This document shows positions 6,962 through 14,881 of a DNA stretch of 37,697 bases, one piece after another; position 1 is the first letter of the stretch; every line of letters starts with the position of its first letter. The stretch is from an uncultured beta proteobacterium (lineage in GTDB: Bacteria > Pseudomonadota > Gammaproteobacteria > Burkholderiales > Burkholderiaceae_C). The position numbers and the translations under genes were made by a program. The stretch covers positions 1 through 37,697 of the forward strand of contig CAIQOO010000200.1 of the NCBI GenBank assembly GCA_903873485.1. The letters are read 5' to 3'. Under the pieces are notes generated by a model. It was given only the letters and a program-made list of their open reading frames with translations. It was not told the DNA's origin and made no database searches.

Positions 6962-9034
6962 ATGTACTTATTATTTGAAGAAACCGGCAAGTTCCTCGCA
7001 GGCCGCGTGTTGTCCGAGGCCGATACCTCGGCCCAGGTTGAGCTTGATAGCGGCAAACGCGTCAAGGTCAAGGCTGCGAGCATCTTGCTCAAGTTTGACA
7101 AACCCGAGCCGGCCCAGTTGATGGCCGCCGCACAGACGGTGGCCAGCGGTATTGAACTGGAAATGGCCTGGGAATTTGCCCCCGAAGACGAATTTGGCTT
7201 TGCCGAGCTGGCGCGCGACTACTTCAGCGCGCAGGCCACGCTGCCCGAGCAGGCCGGCATGTTGCTGGCGCTGTTTGAGGCGCCGCACTACTTTCGCCGC
7301 GCCGGACGCGGGCGTTTTCGCAAGGCCAGCGCCGACATCCTGGCGCAGGCACTGGCCGCCATCGAGAAGAAAAAGCTGATCGCCCAGCAAATCCAGGACT
7401 GGGTCAAGCAACTGGGCGAAGGCATCTGCCCGCCGCCGATTCGTGACCAGCTCTACAAAATTTTGTTCAAGCCCGACAAAAACGCGCCGGAATACAAAGC
7501 GGTGGTGGAAGCCTCGCGGGCCACGCATCTGGGGCCGCTCGATTTGCTGATCAAGGCCGGCGCGATTGATTCGCCCTACCAGTTTCACTGGCGGCGGTTT
7601 TTGCTGGAAAACTTCCCCAAAGGCACCGGATTTGCCCGGCTTGAGGCGCCGCTGATCTCTGACGACTTGCCACTGTCAAGTGCCCGGGCGTTTTCGATTG
7701 ACGACTCGGCCACCACCGAAATTGACGATGCCCTGTCGGTGCAAGGTCTGGGCAGCGGCAGCGTCTTGCTCGGCATTCACATTGCCGCACCAGGCCTGGC
7801 GATCCAGCCGGGCAGCGCCATTGACCAGTTGGGCCGTGGCCGCCTGTCCACGGTGTATATGCCGGGCTACAAGATCACCATGCTGCCCGACGAAGTGGTG
7901 CAAAAGTACACCCTGATGGCCGGTTGTGACTGCCCGGCGGTGTCGCTGTATGTCACCCTTGATGAAACCACGCTGGAGATCAAAAGCAGCGAAACCCGGC
8001 TGGAGCGGGTCCATATCGGGGCCAATCTGCGCCACGACCAGCTTGACACGGTGGTCACCACCGACTGGCTGGAAGACCCGGATTTTATGCATCAAATCGA
8101 CCCGCAGCCCTTGCTGCATAAGCGCGAGCAGCTATCTTTTTTATACCGACTGGCTAAAGAACTGAAAGCCCGGCGCGAAGTGGTGCGCGGCAAGCCCGAG
8201 AACTTCAACCGGCCAGACTACAACTACCGGCTGGTCGGCAACAATGCGGCCGAACCCAATGGCAGCGAGCAGGTGCAGATCAGCATCCGCCAGCGCGGTG
8301 CGCCGCTGGATCTGATTGTGTCCGAAGCGATGATTCTGGCCAACAGCACCTGGGGCGGCTGGATGGCCGAACTGGGGGTGCCCGGCATTTACCGCAGCCA
8401 GGCCTCGATGCTGCCGGGGGTCAAGGTGCGCATGTCAACCCGGGCACTGCCGCATGCCGGCATTGGCGTGAAGTGTTATGCCTGGAGCAGTTCACCGCTG
8501 CGCCGCTATACCGACCTGGTGAACCAGTGGCAGATCATTGCCTGCGCCCGCTACGGCAAAACTGCCGCGCTGGCAGCACCGTTCAAGCCCAAGGATGCCG
8601 AGCTGTTTTCGATCATTTCCAGCTTTGAAGCCGCCTACTTTGCCTACAACGGCTTTCAGAATGCGATGGAGCGCTTCTGGATTCTGAAATATGTGCAGCA
8701 GCAGGGCATCACCGACGTGGAAGCCACGCTGTTCAAGGACAACCTGGTGCGCGCCGACTGGCTGCCGCTGGTGCTGCCGGTCGCCGGTGCCCAAGGCCTG
8801 CCACGCGGTGCCCGGGTGCGGGTCAGGCTCGGTGACATTGATTTGGTGTCGCTTGACATTCATGGCACGGTGATAGAGCGGCTAGATGCCGAGCCGGCCA
8901 GCGGCAGCGGCGAGCAACTCGACGAAGAGATCGACGACGACAGCATTGCCGGACCGATCGCGATTGCCATGGATGTCAATGAAAGCGATCCGGCGGCCGG
9001 CCCAGCCTCCCCCGGCGATCATCCTGCGCCGTGA
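6962..9034 (+). CDS. rnb: RNase II / RNB-family 3'-5' exoribonuclease
   Basis: A 690-residue RNB-domain protein that should degrade RNA processively from the 3' end. The catalytic block SIDDSATTEIDDALS gives the acidic residues that bind the metal ions. The domain continues to the SSPLRRYTDLVNQWQ motif typical of the end of RNB. A short S1-like C-terminal part follows (around RVRLGDIDLVSLDIHGTV), and the tail is acidic and low in complexity. The N-terminus (LFEETGKFLAGRVLSE) replaces the classical cold-shock domains, as in many betaproteobacterial members. Repeat copy D lies in frame within the gene. Its TGA overlaps the GTG start of the next gene. Confidence 0.9.
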   Translation: MYLLFEETGKFLAGRVLSEADTSAQVELDSGKRVKVKAASILLKFDKPEPAQLMAAAQTVASGIELEMAWEFAPEDEFGFAELARDYFSAQATLPEQAGMLLALFEAPHYFRRAGRGRFRKASADILAQALAAIEKKKLIAQQIQDWVKQLGEGICPPPIRDQLYKILFKPDKNAPEYKAVVEASRATHLGPLDLLIKAGAIDSPYQFHWRRFLLENFPKGTGFARLEAPLISDDLPLSSARAFSIDDSATTEIDDALSVQGLGSGSVLLGIHIAAPGLAIQPGSAIDQLGRGRLSTVYMPGYKITMLPDEVVQKYTLMAGCDCPAVSLYVTLDETTLEIKSSETRLERVHIGANLRHDQLDTVVTTDWLEDPDFMHQIDPQPLLHKREQLSFLYRLAKELKARREVVRGKPENFNRPDYNYRLVGNNAAEPNGSEQVQISIRQRGAPLDLIVSEAMILANSTWGGWMAELGVPGIYRSQASMLPGVKVRMSTRALPHAGIGVKCYAWSSSPLRRYTDLVNQWQIIACARYGKTAALAAPFKPKDAELFSIISSFEAAYFAYNGFQNAMERFWILKYVQQQGITDVEATLFKDNLVRADWLPLVLPVAGAQGLPRGARVRVRLGDIDLVSLDIHGTVIERLDAEPASGSGEQLDEEIDDDSIAGPIAIAMDVNESDPAAGPASPGDHPAP
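8105..8144 (+). repeat. Dispersed repeat, copy D (inside rnb)
   Basis: CAGCCCTTGCTG, then AAGCGCGAGCAGCTATC, then a T-rich run; a diverged copy translated as part of the RNase. Confidence 0.5.
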
Positions 9035-9888
9035 AGCTGCGGACTTTCAGCACCCTGCAAATCGCCCTTGGCGTGTCTGCGCTGGCACACGCGGCACTGC
9101 TGACGGTGCGCTTTGTCGATCCGCAAGCGTTCAACCGGGTGTTTCAGGACAGCCCGCTGGAAGTGATTCTGGTCAACGCCAAAACCACTGAGAAACCCGA
9201 CAAGGCGCTGGCCATTGCCCAGGCCAGCATGGCCGGCGGTGGCGAACTGGACAAGGGCCGCGCCACCAGCCCGCTGCCACCGGCGCTGGTGTCTTTGTCT
9301 GGCGACAACACCGAACAAGACCAGCGGCGCCAGTTGCGCGACATGCAGCAGCAGCAAGCCCTGATGCTGGCGCGGGTGAAAATCGCGCTGGCAGCGATGC
9401 CACCGGTGGACCCGCAGCAGGCCCAAACCAGCCCGGAGCAAGCCCTGCGGGAAGAGAAACGCCGCCAACTGACCATGCTGCTGGCCGAAATCGAGCGTCG
9501 CATCGATGAACAAAACGCCCGCCCGAAAAAACGCTACATCAGCCCGGCCACCAAAGAGGCGGTTTATGCCGTCTATTACGACCGGCTGCGCCGCGCCATT
9601 GAAGACAAGGGCACCGAAAACTTTCCGCAGCATGCTGGCCAAAAGCTGTATGGCGAATTGACCATGTCGGTGACGGTGGATGCCAAAGGTCAGGTGCGAG
9701 AGACCCATATTGAGCAAACTTCGGGCAACCGAACGCTTGATCGCCAGGCCCAGGCAATCGTCCGGGGCGCTGGCCCGTTTGGCCGCTTCAGTGCCGAAAT
9801 GCAGCGCCAAAGCGACCTGATCGTGGTGGTGTCGCACTTCAAGTTCACCCGTGATCAAACCCTCGAAACCAAGGCCGGCATGCCATGA
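9031..9888 (+). CDS. TonB-like energy-transducer family protein
   Basis: A 285-residue protein with one N-terminal membrane anchor (about residues 8-26). A central charged, glutamine-rich segment is probably coiled coil (about residues 85-165). A C-terminal TonB-type domain contains YYDRLRRAIEDKGTENFP and SVTVDAKGQVRETHIEQTSGN. TonB proteins couple the inner-membrane proton gradient to outer-membrane transport. Here the proline-rich periplasmic spacer typical of TonB is missing and no exbB or exbD is nearby, so a related periplasm-spanning role is as likely. The GTG start overlaps the rnb TGA, so the two are probably co-transcribed. It is followed closely by aroE. Confidence 0.75.
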   Translation: MKLRTFSTLQIALGVSALAHAALLTVRFVDPQAFNRVFQDSPLEVILVNAKTTEKPDKALAIAQASMAGGGELDKGRATSPLPPALVSLSGDNTEQDQRRQLRDMQQQQALMLARVKIALAAMPPVDPQQAQTSPEQALREEKRRQLTMLLAEIERRIDEQNARPKKRYISPATKEAVYAVYYDRLRRAIEDKGTENFPQHAGQKLYGELTMSVTVDAKGQVRETHIEQTSGNRTLDRQAQAIVRGAGPFGRFSAEMQRQSDLIVVVSHFKFTRDQTLETKAGMP

Positions 9889-9928
9889 ACCAGCCATAAC
9901 CAGCAGTAACCAACACCAGGCTCACCCC

Positions 9929-10765
9929 ATGACCACCGACCTGTATTGCGTTATGGGCCACCCCGTGGCCCACAGCCAGTCGCCCCGGATTCACGCCCGC
10001 TTTGCCGAGTTGACCGGGCAACACATCCACTACCTCCGCCGGCCGGTTGCGCCAGACCAGTTTGCGCCGGGCGTGCAGGCGTTCATGGCCGAAGGCGGGC
10101 GCGGCTGCAACATCACCGTGCCATTCAAGTTTCATGCCGCCGCACTGACCAGTCACAGCAGCGAAGCGGCCCGGTTGGCGCAGGCCAGCAACACCCTGAC
10201 GTTTCGAAACGGGCAGATTCTGGCCGACAACACCGACGGCATTGGGCTGGTCAAGGACATTGAGCAAAACGCCGGCATCGAACTGCGCGGCAAGCGGGTT
10301 TTGCTGATGGGTGCCGGCGGTGCCGCCGCCGGCGTGCTCGGGCCGCTGATCCATGCCGGCCCGGCCCACATCAGCGTAGCCAACCGCACGCCGCAGCGGG
10401 CGCTGGCGCTGGTGGCCCGTCATCAGTCGCTTGCTTTGCTACAAAATGTAGAGCTAGAAGCGCACGCACTGCAAGGGCTGGCGGGTCAATTTGACATCAT
10501 CATCAACGGCACCGCCAGCAGCCTCGGCGGTCATCCTGTGCCGGTTGATGCCCGCGTCATCAAGCCCGGCGCGCTGGCCTACGACATGATGTACGGTGCC
10601 GCTGCCCAAGGGTTTATCGACTGGGCGCTAGCTCAAGGCGCGCTGGCGCGCGACGGCCTGGGCATGCTGGTTTGTCAGGCCGCCGAAGCCTTTTTCATCT
10701 GGCGCGGCATCATGCCGCCGGCGCGCCAGGTGCTCGACGAGTTGCGGGCCGGCTTGGCCGCCTGA
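9929..10765 (+). CDS. aroE: Shikimate dehydrogenase
   Basis: NADP-dependent reduction of 3-dehydroshikimate to shikimate in aromatic amino-acid synthesis. The 278-residue protein shows HSQSPRIHARF for substrate binding, Lys67 in NITVPFK and Asp103 in DNTDG as the catalytic pair, and the nucleotide loop GAGGAAAGV with NRTP after it. ATG at 9929 is chosen because the conserved strand begins just after it and an AGG lies about 10 bases upstream. The frame is open further upstream to 9851, but that extension is not protein-like. A repeat copy on the minus strand is embedded at about 10437-10480. Confidence 0.94.
   Translation: MTTDLYCVMGHPVAHSQSPRIHARFAELTGQHIHYLRRPVAPDQFAPGVQAFMAEGGRGCNITVPFKFHAAALTSHSSEAARLAQASNTLTFRNGQILADNTDGIGLVKDIEQNAGIELRGKRVLLMGAGGAAAGVLGPLIHAGPAHISVANRTPQRALALVARHQSLALLQNVELEAHALQGLAGQFDIIINGTASSLGGHPVPVDARVIKPGALAYDMMYGAAAQGFIDWALAQGALARDGLGMLVCQAAEAFFIWRGIMPPARQVLDELRAGLAA
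10437..10480 (-). repeat. Dispersed repeat, copy E (inside aroE, minus orientation)
   Basis: Read on the minus strand: CAGCCCTTGCAGTG, GTGCGCTTCTAGCTCTAC, ATTTTGTAGC. It is translated in AroE between the nucleotide-binding strands. Confidence 0.5.
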
Positions 10766-10770
10766 TCGAT

Positions 10771-11544
10771 ATGCAAGCCGGACTGCGCTGGCTGCTGTGG
10801 GTGTTGCTGGCCGGCCTGCTGCTGCAACTTTTTTTTGTCGCGCGGATTGCCATGATGCTGCTGATCGACCCGCAATCAACCGCCTTTGAGCGCTCGGAAG
10901 CCTGGCGCGTCGCCACTGAAAAAGGCGAGCTGCGCTGGCACCAGCAATGGGTGCCCTACGCGCAAATATCGGGCAAGCTCAAACGCGCGGTGATCGCCAG
11001 CGAAGACGACGGTTTTGCCAACCACGACGGGGTGGACTGGGACGCGCTGGAAAAAGCCTGGCAAAAAAACAACCAGGCCGAAGAACGTGCTGCCAAAGCG
11101 CAACAACAGGCGGCACAGCGGCCAGCCCGTGCCAATGCCAGCCGACCGGCAGCGGTCAAGCCGGTGAAAACCCCCAAGGTGGTGGGTGGCTCCACCATCA
11201 CCCAGCAATTGGCGAAAAACCTGTTTTTGTCGGGTGAACGCACCTTGCTCAGAAAAGGCCAGGAGTTTGTGCTGACGCTGCTGCTTGAAGCGCTGCTGGA
11301 CAAGCAACGCATTCTGGAGATTTACCTCAACAACGTCGAATGGGGTGAAGGCATCTTTGGCGCCGAAGCCGCCGCCCAGCATTACTTTCGCAAATCGGCC
11401 GCCCAACTTGGCAGTTATGAGGCGGCGCGGCTGGCGGTGATGCTGCCGCGCCCCAAATATTTTGAGCGTCTGCCCAACTCAAGTTATGTGGCAGGCCGTG
11501 CCGGGGTCATTGCCCACCGTCTGGAAAGTGCCGAATTGCCATGA
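10771..11544 (+). CDS. mtgA: Monofunctional peptidoglycan glycosyltransferase
   Basis: Polymerises lipid II into glycan strands at the inner membrane (GT51 family, no transpeptidase domain). The 257-residue protein has one N-terminal membrane helix (about residues 7-31). The catalytic Glu78 lies in ASEDDGF, and GGSTITQQLAKNLFL, RKGQEFVLTLLLE and EIYLNNVEWGEGIFGAEAAA follow. A low-complexity insert rich in Ala, Gln, Arg and Pro (about residues 101-136) separates the first two motifs and is not in the short E. coli form. It begins 5 bases after aroE and overlaps the next gene as ATGA. Confidence 0.93.
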   Translation: MQAGLRWLLWVLLAGLLLQLFFVARIAMMLLIDPQSTAFERSEAWRVATEKGELRWHQQWVPYAQISGKLKRAVIASEDDGFANHDGVDWDALEKAWQKNNQAEERAAKAQQQAAQRPARANASRPAAVKPVKTPKVVGGSTITQQLAKNLFLSGERTLLRKGQEFVLTLLLEALLDKQRILEIYLNNVEWGEGIFGAEAAAQHYFRKSAAQLGSYEAARLAVMLPRPKYFERLPNSSYVAGRAGVIAHRLESAELP

Positions 11545-12173
11545 AACCCCTGTTGCTCGACTGGGCTGCCACGCTGATGAGCTATTTTTTGCTCGGACTG
11601 ATCCGGGTGCTGACCGGCTCGCAGGCGCGCTGGTGGGGCTGCCCGCCCAAGGCCGAGCAGCGCATTTATTTTGCCAATCACCAAAGCCACGCCGACCTGG
11701 TGATGATCTGGGCGGCCCTGCCCAAAGAACTGCGTCGTGGCGTGCGCGCCGTGGCGGCGCGTGACTACTGGACCAAAACCCGGTTTCGCCAGTGGCTCAC
11801 CAGTGCCGTGTTCAACGTGATTTATGTCTCGCGCCAGCATCACGCCGACGAAGACCCGCTGGAGCCGCTGGTCGAGGCGATGACCGCCGGCGACTCGCTG
11901 ATTCTGTTTCCCGAGGGCACCCGCGGCTATGCCGACGAACCGCAAGCCTTCAAGGCCGGGCTGTACAAGCTGGCGCTCAAGTTTCCCGACGTCGAACTGG
12001 TGCCGGCCTGGATCAACAATGTGCAGCGCGTCATGCCCAAGGGCGAAGTGGTGCCGGTGCCGGTGCTGTGCTCGGTGACTTTTGGCAAGCCGATGCGGGT
12101 GCAGGCCGGCGAAACCTGCCATGATTTTCTGCAACGCGCGCGCGCCGCCGTACTGGCTTTGCGCGATGTCTGA
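11541..12173 (+). CDS. PlsC-like 1-acylglycerol-3-phosphate acyltransferase
   Basis: A 210-residue acyltransferase of the PlsC family. The HX4D motif is NHQSHAD (His47, Asp52). The later FPEGTRG motif binds the phosphate of the acceptor. One N-terminal hydrophobic stretch would anchor it to the membrane. The start overlaps the mtgA stop as ATGA. The neighbour downstream is a CdsA-like protein, so the two may carry out successive phospholipid steps, acylation of a glycerophosphate and then CDP activation. Because the neighbour's signature is unusual, the true substrate may not be the housekeeping one. Confidence 0.88.
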   Translation: MKPLLLDWAATLMSYFLLGLIRVLTGSQARWWGCPPKAEQRIYFANHQSHADLVMIWAALPKELRRGVRAVAARDYWTKTRFRQWLTSAVFNVIYVSRQHHADEDPLEPLVEAMTAGDSLILFPEGTRGYADEPQAFKAGLYKLALKFPDVELVPAWINNVQRVMPKGEVVPVPVLCSVTFGKPMRVQAGETCHDFLQRARAAVLALRDV

Positions 12174-12208
12174 GCGTTGCTGCTGCTGTACCCGATGAAA
12201 GCCGATGC

Positions 12209-13198
12209 ATGTACCAAACACTGAAAAACCTGACCGCCACCGAGCAGGTAGGGGCACTGTTCATCATCGTGTTTGGCTTGCTGATGGCAGCCGGTGTTGT
12301 GGTGTTCTTGTTGTCAATGCGCGAGTCTGAAGACGGCCTGGTGGCGCACCGGCGGCGCAGCGACATCGTCAACCTGAGCAAACTGCTGAAAACCAGTTGG
12401 GTGATGATTTTTGTCTTCTGGATGGCCTGGCTGTCGGGCGATGTGGCACGCCTGGTGCTGTTTGGGCTAGGCTCGTTTTTTGCCTTGCGCGAGTTTCTGA
12501 CCCTGTCGCCGACCCGCCACGGCGACCACCGCAGCCTGGTGCTGGCGTTTTTTGTTGTGTTGCCGTTTCAGTACTGGCTGGTCAGTTCTGAACACTTTGA
12601 CCTGTTCACCGTGTTTATTCCGGTGTATGTGTTTCTGGCGCTGCCGGTGGCCAGCGCGCTGGCCAATGACCCGCAGCGTTTTCTGGAGCGCAACGCCAAG
12701 CTGCAATGGGGCATCATGGTGTGCATCTATGGCATGAGCCATGTGCCGGCGCTGATGCTGCTGGACTTTCCGCATTACGACAAGAAAAACGCTTTTCTGA
12801 TGCTGTTTCTGGTGCTGGTGGTGCAGACCTGCATGGTGACCCAGCATCTGCTCAACCGCCGGCTTTACCGGTCATCACCGGCACCGCTGATCAGCCAAAG
12901 CTTCAACTGGCGCAGTTGGTGGGCCGGGATGGCGGCAGGCAGCCTGATGGGCACGCTGCTGGCCGGCATCACCCCGTTTGTGCCGGGGCAGGCGTTTGCC
13001 ATGGCGTTCATTGCCTGCGCGGCCGGCTCGCTCGGGCATCTGGTGATGAAGGCCCTGAAGCGCGACCGTGGCATTCCGATCTGGCGCGGCGAAGGCAAGG
13101 GTGTCACCGGCGCTGGCGGCATGCTCGACCGGATTGATTCGCTGTGTTTTGCAGCCCCCGTGTTTTTTCATTCGGTTAGATGGTATTTTGGCCTCTAG
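12209..13198 (+). CDS. CdsA-like phosphatidate cytidylyltransferase family protein, divergent signature
   Basis: A 329-residue membrane protein with about eight helices and the C-terminal CDP-alcohol-forming signature region. It keeps the LKR and the GGMLDRIDSL parts. The position where housekeeping CdsA has Lys-Asp after LKR reads Ile-Pro-Ile-Trp, and the His-Gly-Gly reads Ala-Gly-Gly. The Asp in Lys-Asp is one of the metal ligands in characterised CdsA, so activity may differ or be lost. This pattern suggests a second, specialised paralogue working with the adjacent PlsC-like enzyme. The gene follows the acyltransferase by 35 bases. The frame is intact and composition matches the neighbours. 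Confidence 0.8.
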   Translation: MYQTLKNLTATEQVGALFIIVFGLLMAAGVVVFLLSMRESEDGLVAHRRRSDIVNLSKLLKTSWVMIFVFWMAWLSGDVARLVLFGLGSFFALREFLTLSPTRHGDHRSLVLAFFVVLPFQYWLVSSEHFDLFTVFIPVYVFLALPVASALANDPQRFLERNAKLQWGIMVCIYGMSHVPALMLLDFPHYDKKNAFLMLFLVLVVQTCMVTQHLLNRRLYRSSPAPLISQSFNWRSWWAGMAAGSLMGTLLAGITPFVPGQAFAMAFIACAAGSLGHLVMKALKRDRGIPIWRGEGKGVTGAGGMLDRIDSLCFAAPVFFHSVRWYFGL

Positions 13199-13240
13199 CC
13201 CTTATTCTGCCTGCGCTGACAGCTATATTATTAATAGTGC
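13196..13240 (+). repeat. Dispersed repeat, copy F (immediately before ruvC)
   Basis: TAGCCCTTATTCTG, CTGCGCTGACAGCTAT, ATTATTAATAGTGC, ending one base before the ruvC ATG. It replaces the whole upstream region, so no ribosome-binding site is present. Its A/T block gives a possible -10 (TATATT or TATTAT) for a leaderless transcript. Confidence 0.65.
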
Positions 13241-13789
13241 ATGAGGATTCTTGGCGTTGATCCCGGCCTGCGCACCACCGGCTTTGGCGTGGTCGATGTG
13301 GCAGGCTCCGAGCTGCGCTATGTGGCCAGCGGCACCATCACCACCACGCATCTGGACAAGGGCTTGTTGCCGGCGCGCCTGAAGGTGCTGTTTGACGGCA
13401 TCCGCGAAGTGATGGCCCGCTACCAGCCCGATGCCGCCTCGGTCGAAATCGTGTTTGTCAATGTCAACCCGCAATCGACCCTGCTGCTGGGGCAGGCGCG
13501 CGGAGCGGCCATCACGGCGCTGGTGTCAAGCGACCTGCCGGTGGCCGAATACACCGCGCTGCAGATGAAGCAGGCGGTGGTCGGCTGGGGCCGCGCCGAC
13601 AAGCGTCAGATTCAGGAAATGGTGCGCCGTCTGCTGAACCTGCCGGGCCTGCCCGGGCCGGATGCCGCCGATGCGCTCGGCCTGGCCATCACGCACGCCC
13701 ACGCCGCCAAGGCCATGGCCCGGCTGGCGCAAGCTGACGGGGTGATTGGGGCGGGCAGCGGAAAATACAAGGCGGGCCGCAGTCGCTGA
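13241..13789 (+). CDS. ruvC: Holliday junction resolvase RuvC
   Basis: Cuts Holliday junctions symmetrically in recombination repair. The 182-residue protein begins [10 protein letters not shown] with catalytic Asp7. Glu69 is in [12 protein letters not shown], and the last acidic pair is in [15 protein letters not shown]. All four metal-binding acids are present. The start codon directly abuts a dispersed repeat and has no Shine-Dalgarno sequence. The ruvA and ruvB genes do not follow; the fossil integron begins about 60 bases downstream. Confidence 0.95.
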   Translation: MRILGVDPGLRTTGFGVVDVAGSELRYVASGTITTTHLDKGLLPARLKVLFDGIREVMARYQPDAASVEIVFVNVNPQSTLLLGQARGAAITALVSSDLPVAEYTALQMKQAVVGWGRADKRQIQEMVRRLLNLPGLPGPDAADALGLAITHAHAAKAMARLAQADGVIGAGSGKYKAGRSR

Positions 13790-13851
13790 ACCGTAGGGGT
13801 GCGCCCGCTCGCGGTGTCAGCGGTGATCGAATCGGACGGCACAAGGCTGGT

Positions 13852-14082
13852 GCCAAACAAGACAAAAACACTTCAATTCCGGCTTGATCCAATGTCGCAG
13901 GGGTGTTGTGTCAGGTTATGAAAATGAATGAAGTTTTTGACCCAATAGACGCAAGCCTCTTTGGTTCTGAGGCTATAGTGCAAGTAGCGAATCTGCTCAC
14001 GCAACTGATCCAGCAGCCGGGTTGACTTGCTGACTTGGGGTTTTGCCAAAACCGGACTAGCTGGTTTTTCTGGGGATGTTAT
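13852..14082 (-). pseudogene. intI: Integron integrase IntI, truncated N-terminal remnant
   Basis: The minus strand encodes [18 protein letters not shown], then WVKNFIHFH and IGSS, then after a +1 shift EVFLSCLA. From memory, these line up in order with the N-terminal core-binding domain of IntI1 ([43 protein letters not shown]). Similarity stops near 13852. The whole catalytic domain with its Arg-His-Arg-Tyr residues is absent. A frameshift lies near 13875, and the codon at the expected start (14080-14082) is ATA rather than ATG. The gene is dead. Its divergent orientation beside attI is the standard integron arrangement. Confidence 0.85.
13946..13974 (+). promoter_or_regulatory. Position of a former cassette promoter (Pc) inside intI
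   Basis: In class 1 integrons Pc lies inside intI1 on the opposite strand, as TGGACA or TTGACA, 17 bases, TAAACT or similar. The aligned positions here read TAGACG, 17 bases, GAGGCT. The location is conserved but both hexamers are poor, so expression from here is probably weak. A TATAGT at 13974-13979 has no good -35. Confidence 0.35.
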
Positions 14083-14152
14083 GACTGTTCATTCATGCAG
14101 TATGTCGGCTGCAAGCCTTATGGCAAGCGGATTTGCACGGGTATTGCCCGAC

Positions 14153-14219
14153 CATGTTATGGCGACAGCAGCCCCGATGTTAGGGAGACACGGGCGTGTC
14201 TCCCTATATTGAGTTAGGC
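14153..14219 (+). other. attI-like integron recombination site
   Basis: The order ATGTTATGG, CAGCA, GATGTTAG, a GGGC/CCCTA block and a final GTTAGGC follows attI1 as I remember it. The terminal GTTAGGC (14213-14219) fits the GTTRRRY simple-site core, with the cut after its first G. A perfect 12-bp inverted repeat, tagggagacacg and its complement (14180-14205), sits inside the site. The position between the divergent intI remnant and the first cassette fits an attI and not an attC; no upstream RYYYAAC partner is found. Confidence 0.75.
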
Positions 14220-14233
14220 AAAGGAGAAAACAG

Positions 14234-14866
14234 ATGGCACTGACACAGGTGGAACTGAAGAAGCTGAAAACTCAGTGCGACAAATTGGAAGATGGCCCTG
14301 ACTATCGAACTGATGACTATGTGACTAATTTGCTAAATACCGTGCTTGATTTTCAGATGCGTGTGGGGCCGGTTGCTTCGGCAATGAATCATTACGAGCA
14401 AACCCACGGATATAGAACCCACAAGAAACTAAAGTCGTTAGTTGGAAAATTCAAGAACACAAAAAAAGGAAACATTGCTTTAGCAAATTCTCTATGGGAC
14501 AACAATCATTGGAGTAGGGCTAAATTTCTGAGGATGCTCATAGAAGAATTCGAGAATAGAGGAATAAAAGGGCAAAAAAGTCTCAGAAAATGGATCTCCG
14601 GGGCTAATTTTGATACCGACATCAAAGGACAGTTTAAGACAGAGGAACACAGTATTGGCATAGCCTTATTCCAATGGCTTCGTCTAAGATTAGGGGTCGA
14701 TACAGTCAAGCCTGATGTCCATATCGTAAATTTTGTTTCAAATGCAGTCGATAGAAAAGTTACGCAGCAAGAGGCTTTAGATTCCCTACTTGAAGTTGCT
14801 CAAAAAGCGAACAGAAAGGCATCATTGTTAGATGCAGCTATCTGGCACTTTCAAAGAGACAAATAA
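14234..14866 (+). CDS. Cassette-encoded protein of unknown function, 210 residues
   Basis: First gene of the integron cassette. AAAGGAG at 14219-14225, directly behind the recombination core, is a strong ribosome-binding site 8 bases before the ATG. The protein is helical, lysine-rich and has no signal peptide or membrane segment. The C-terminal half has ALFQWLRLRLGVDTVKPDVH and later LLDAAIWHFQ. The Val-Lys-Pro-Asp-x-His pattern after a helix recalls the catalytic-Asp region of HhH-GPD DNA glycosylases, but the hairpin (LPGVG type) is not recognisable, so this is only a suggestion. Codon use and about 40% GC differ from the flanking genome, as expected for an acquired cassette gene. The product is followed 15 bases later by hicB. 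Confidence 0.85.
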   Translation: MALTQVELKKLKTQCDKLEDGPDYRTDDYVTNLLNTVLDFQMRVGPVASAMNHYEQTHGYRTHKKLKSLVGKFKNTKKGNIALANSLWDNNHWSRAKFLRMLIEEFENRGIKGQKSLRKWISGANFDTDIKGQFKTEEHSIGIALFQWLRLRLGVDTVKPDVHIVNFVSNAVDRKVTQQEALDSLLEVAQKANRKASLLDAAIWHFQRDK

Positions 14867-14881
14867 GAAAGCGAGATTTAC

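Noticed and set aside
14027-14212. Small open frame between ruvC and the first cassette gene
   Set aside because: It spans the intI remnant and attI on the wrong strand for the integrase, has no ribosome-binding site, and the DNA is better explained by these sites.
14100-14219. An attC ending at GTTAGGC 14213-14219
   Set aside because: No complementary RYYYAAC core is found upstream at attC distance, and the sequence instead follows attI block order.
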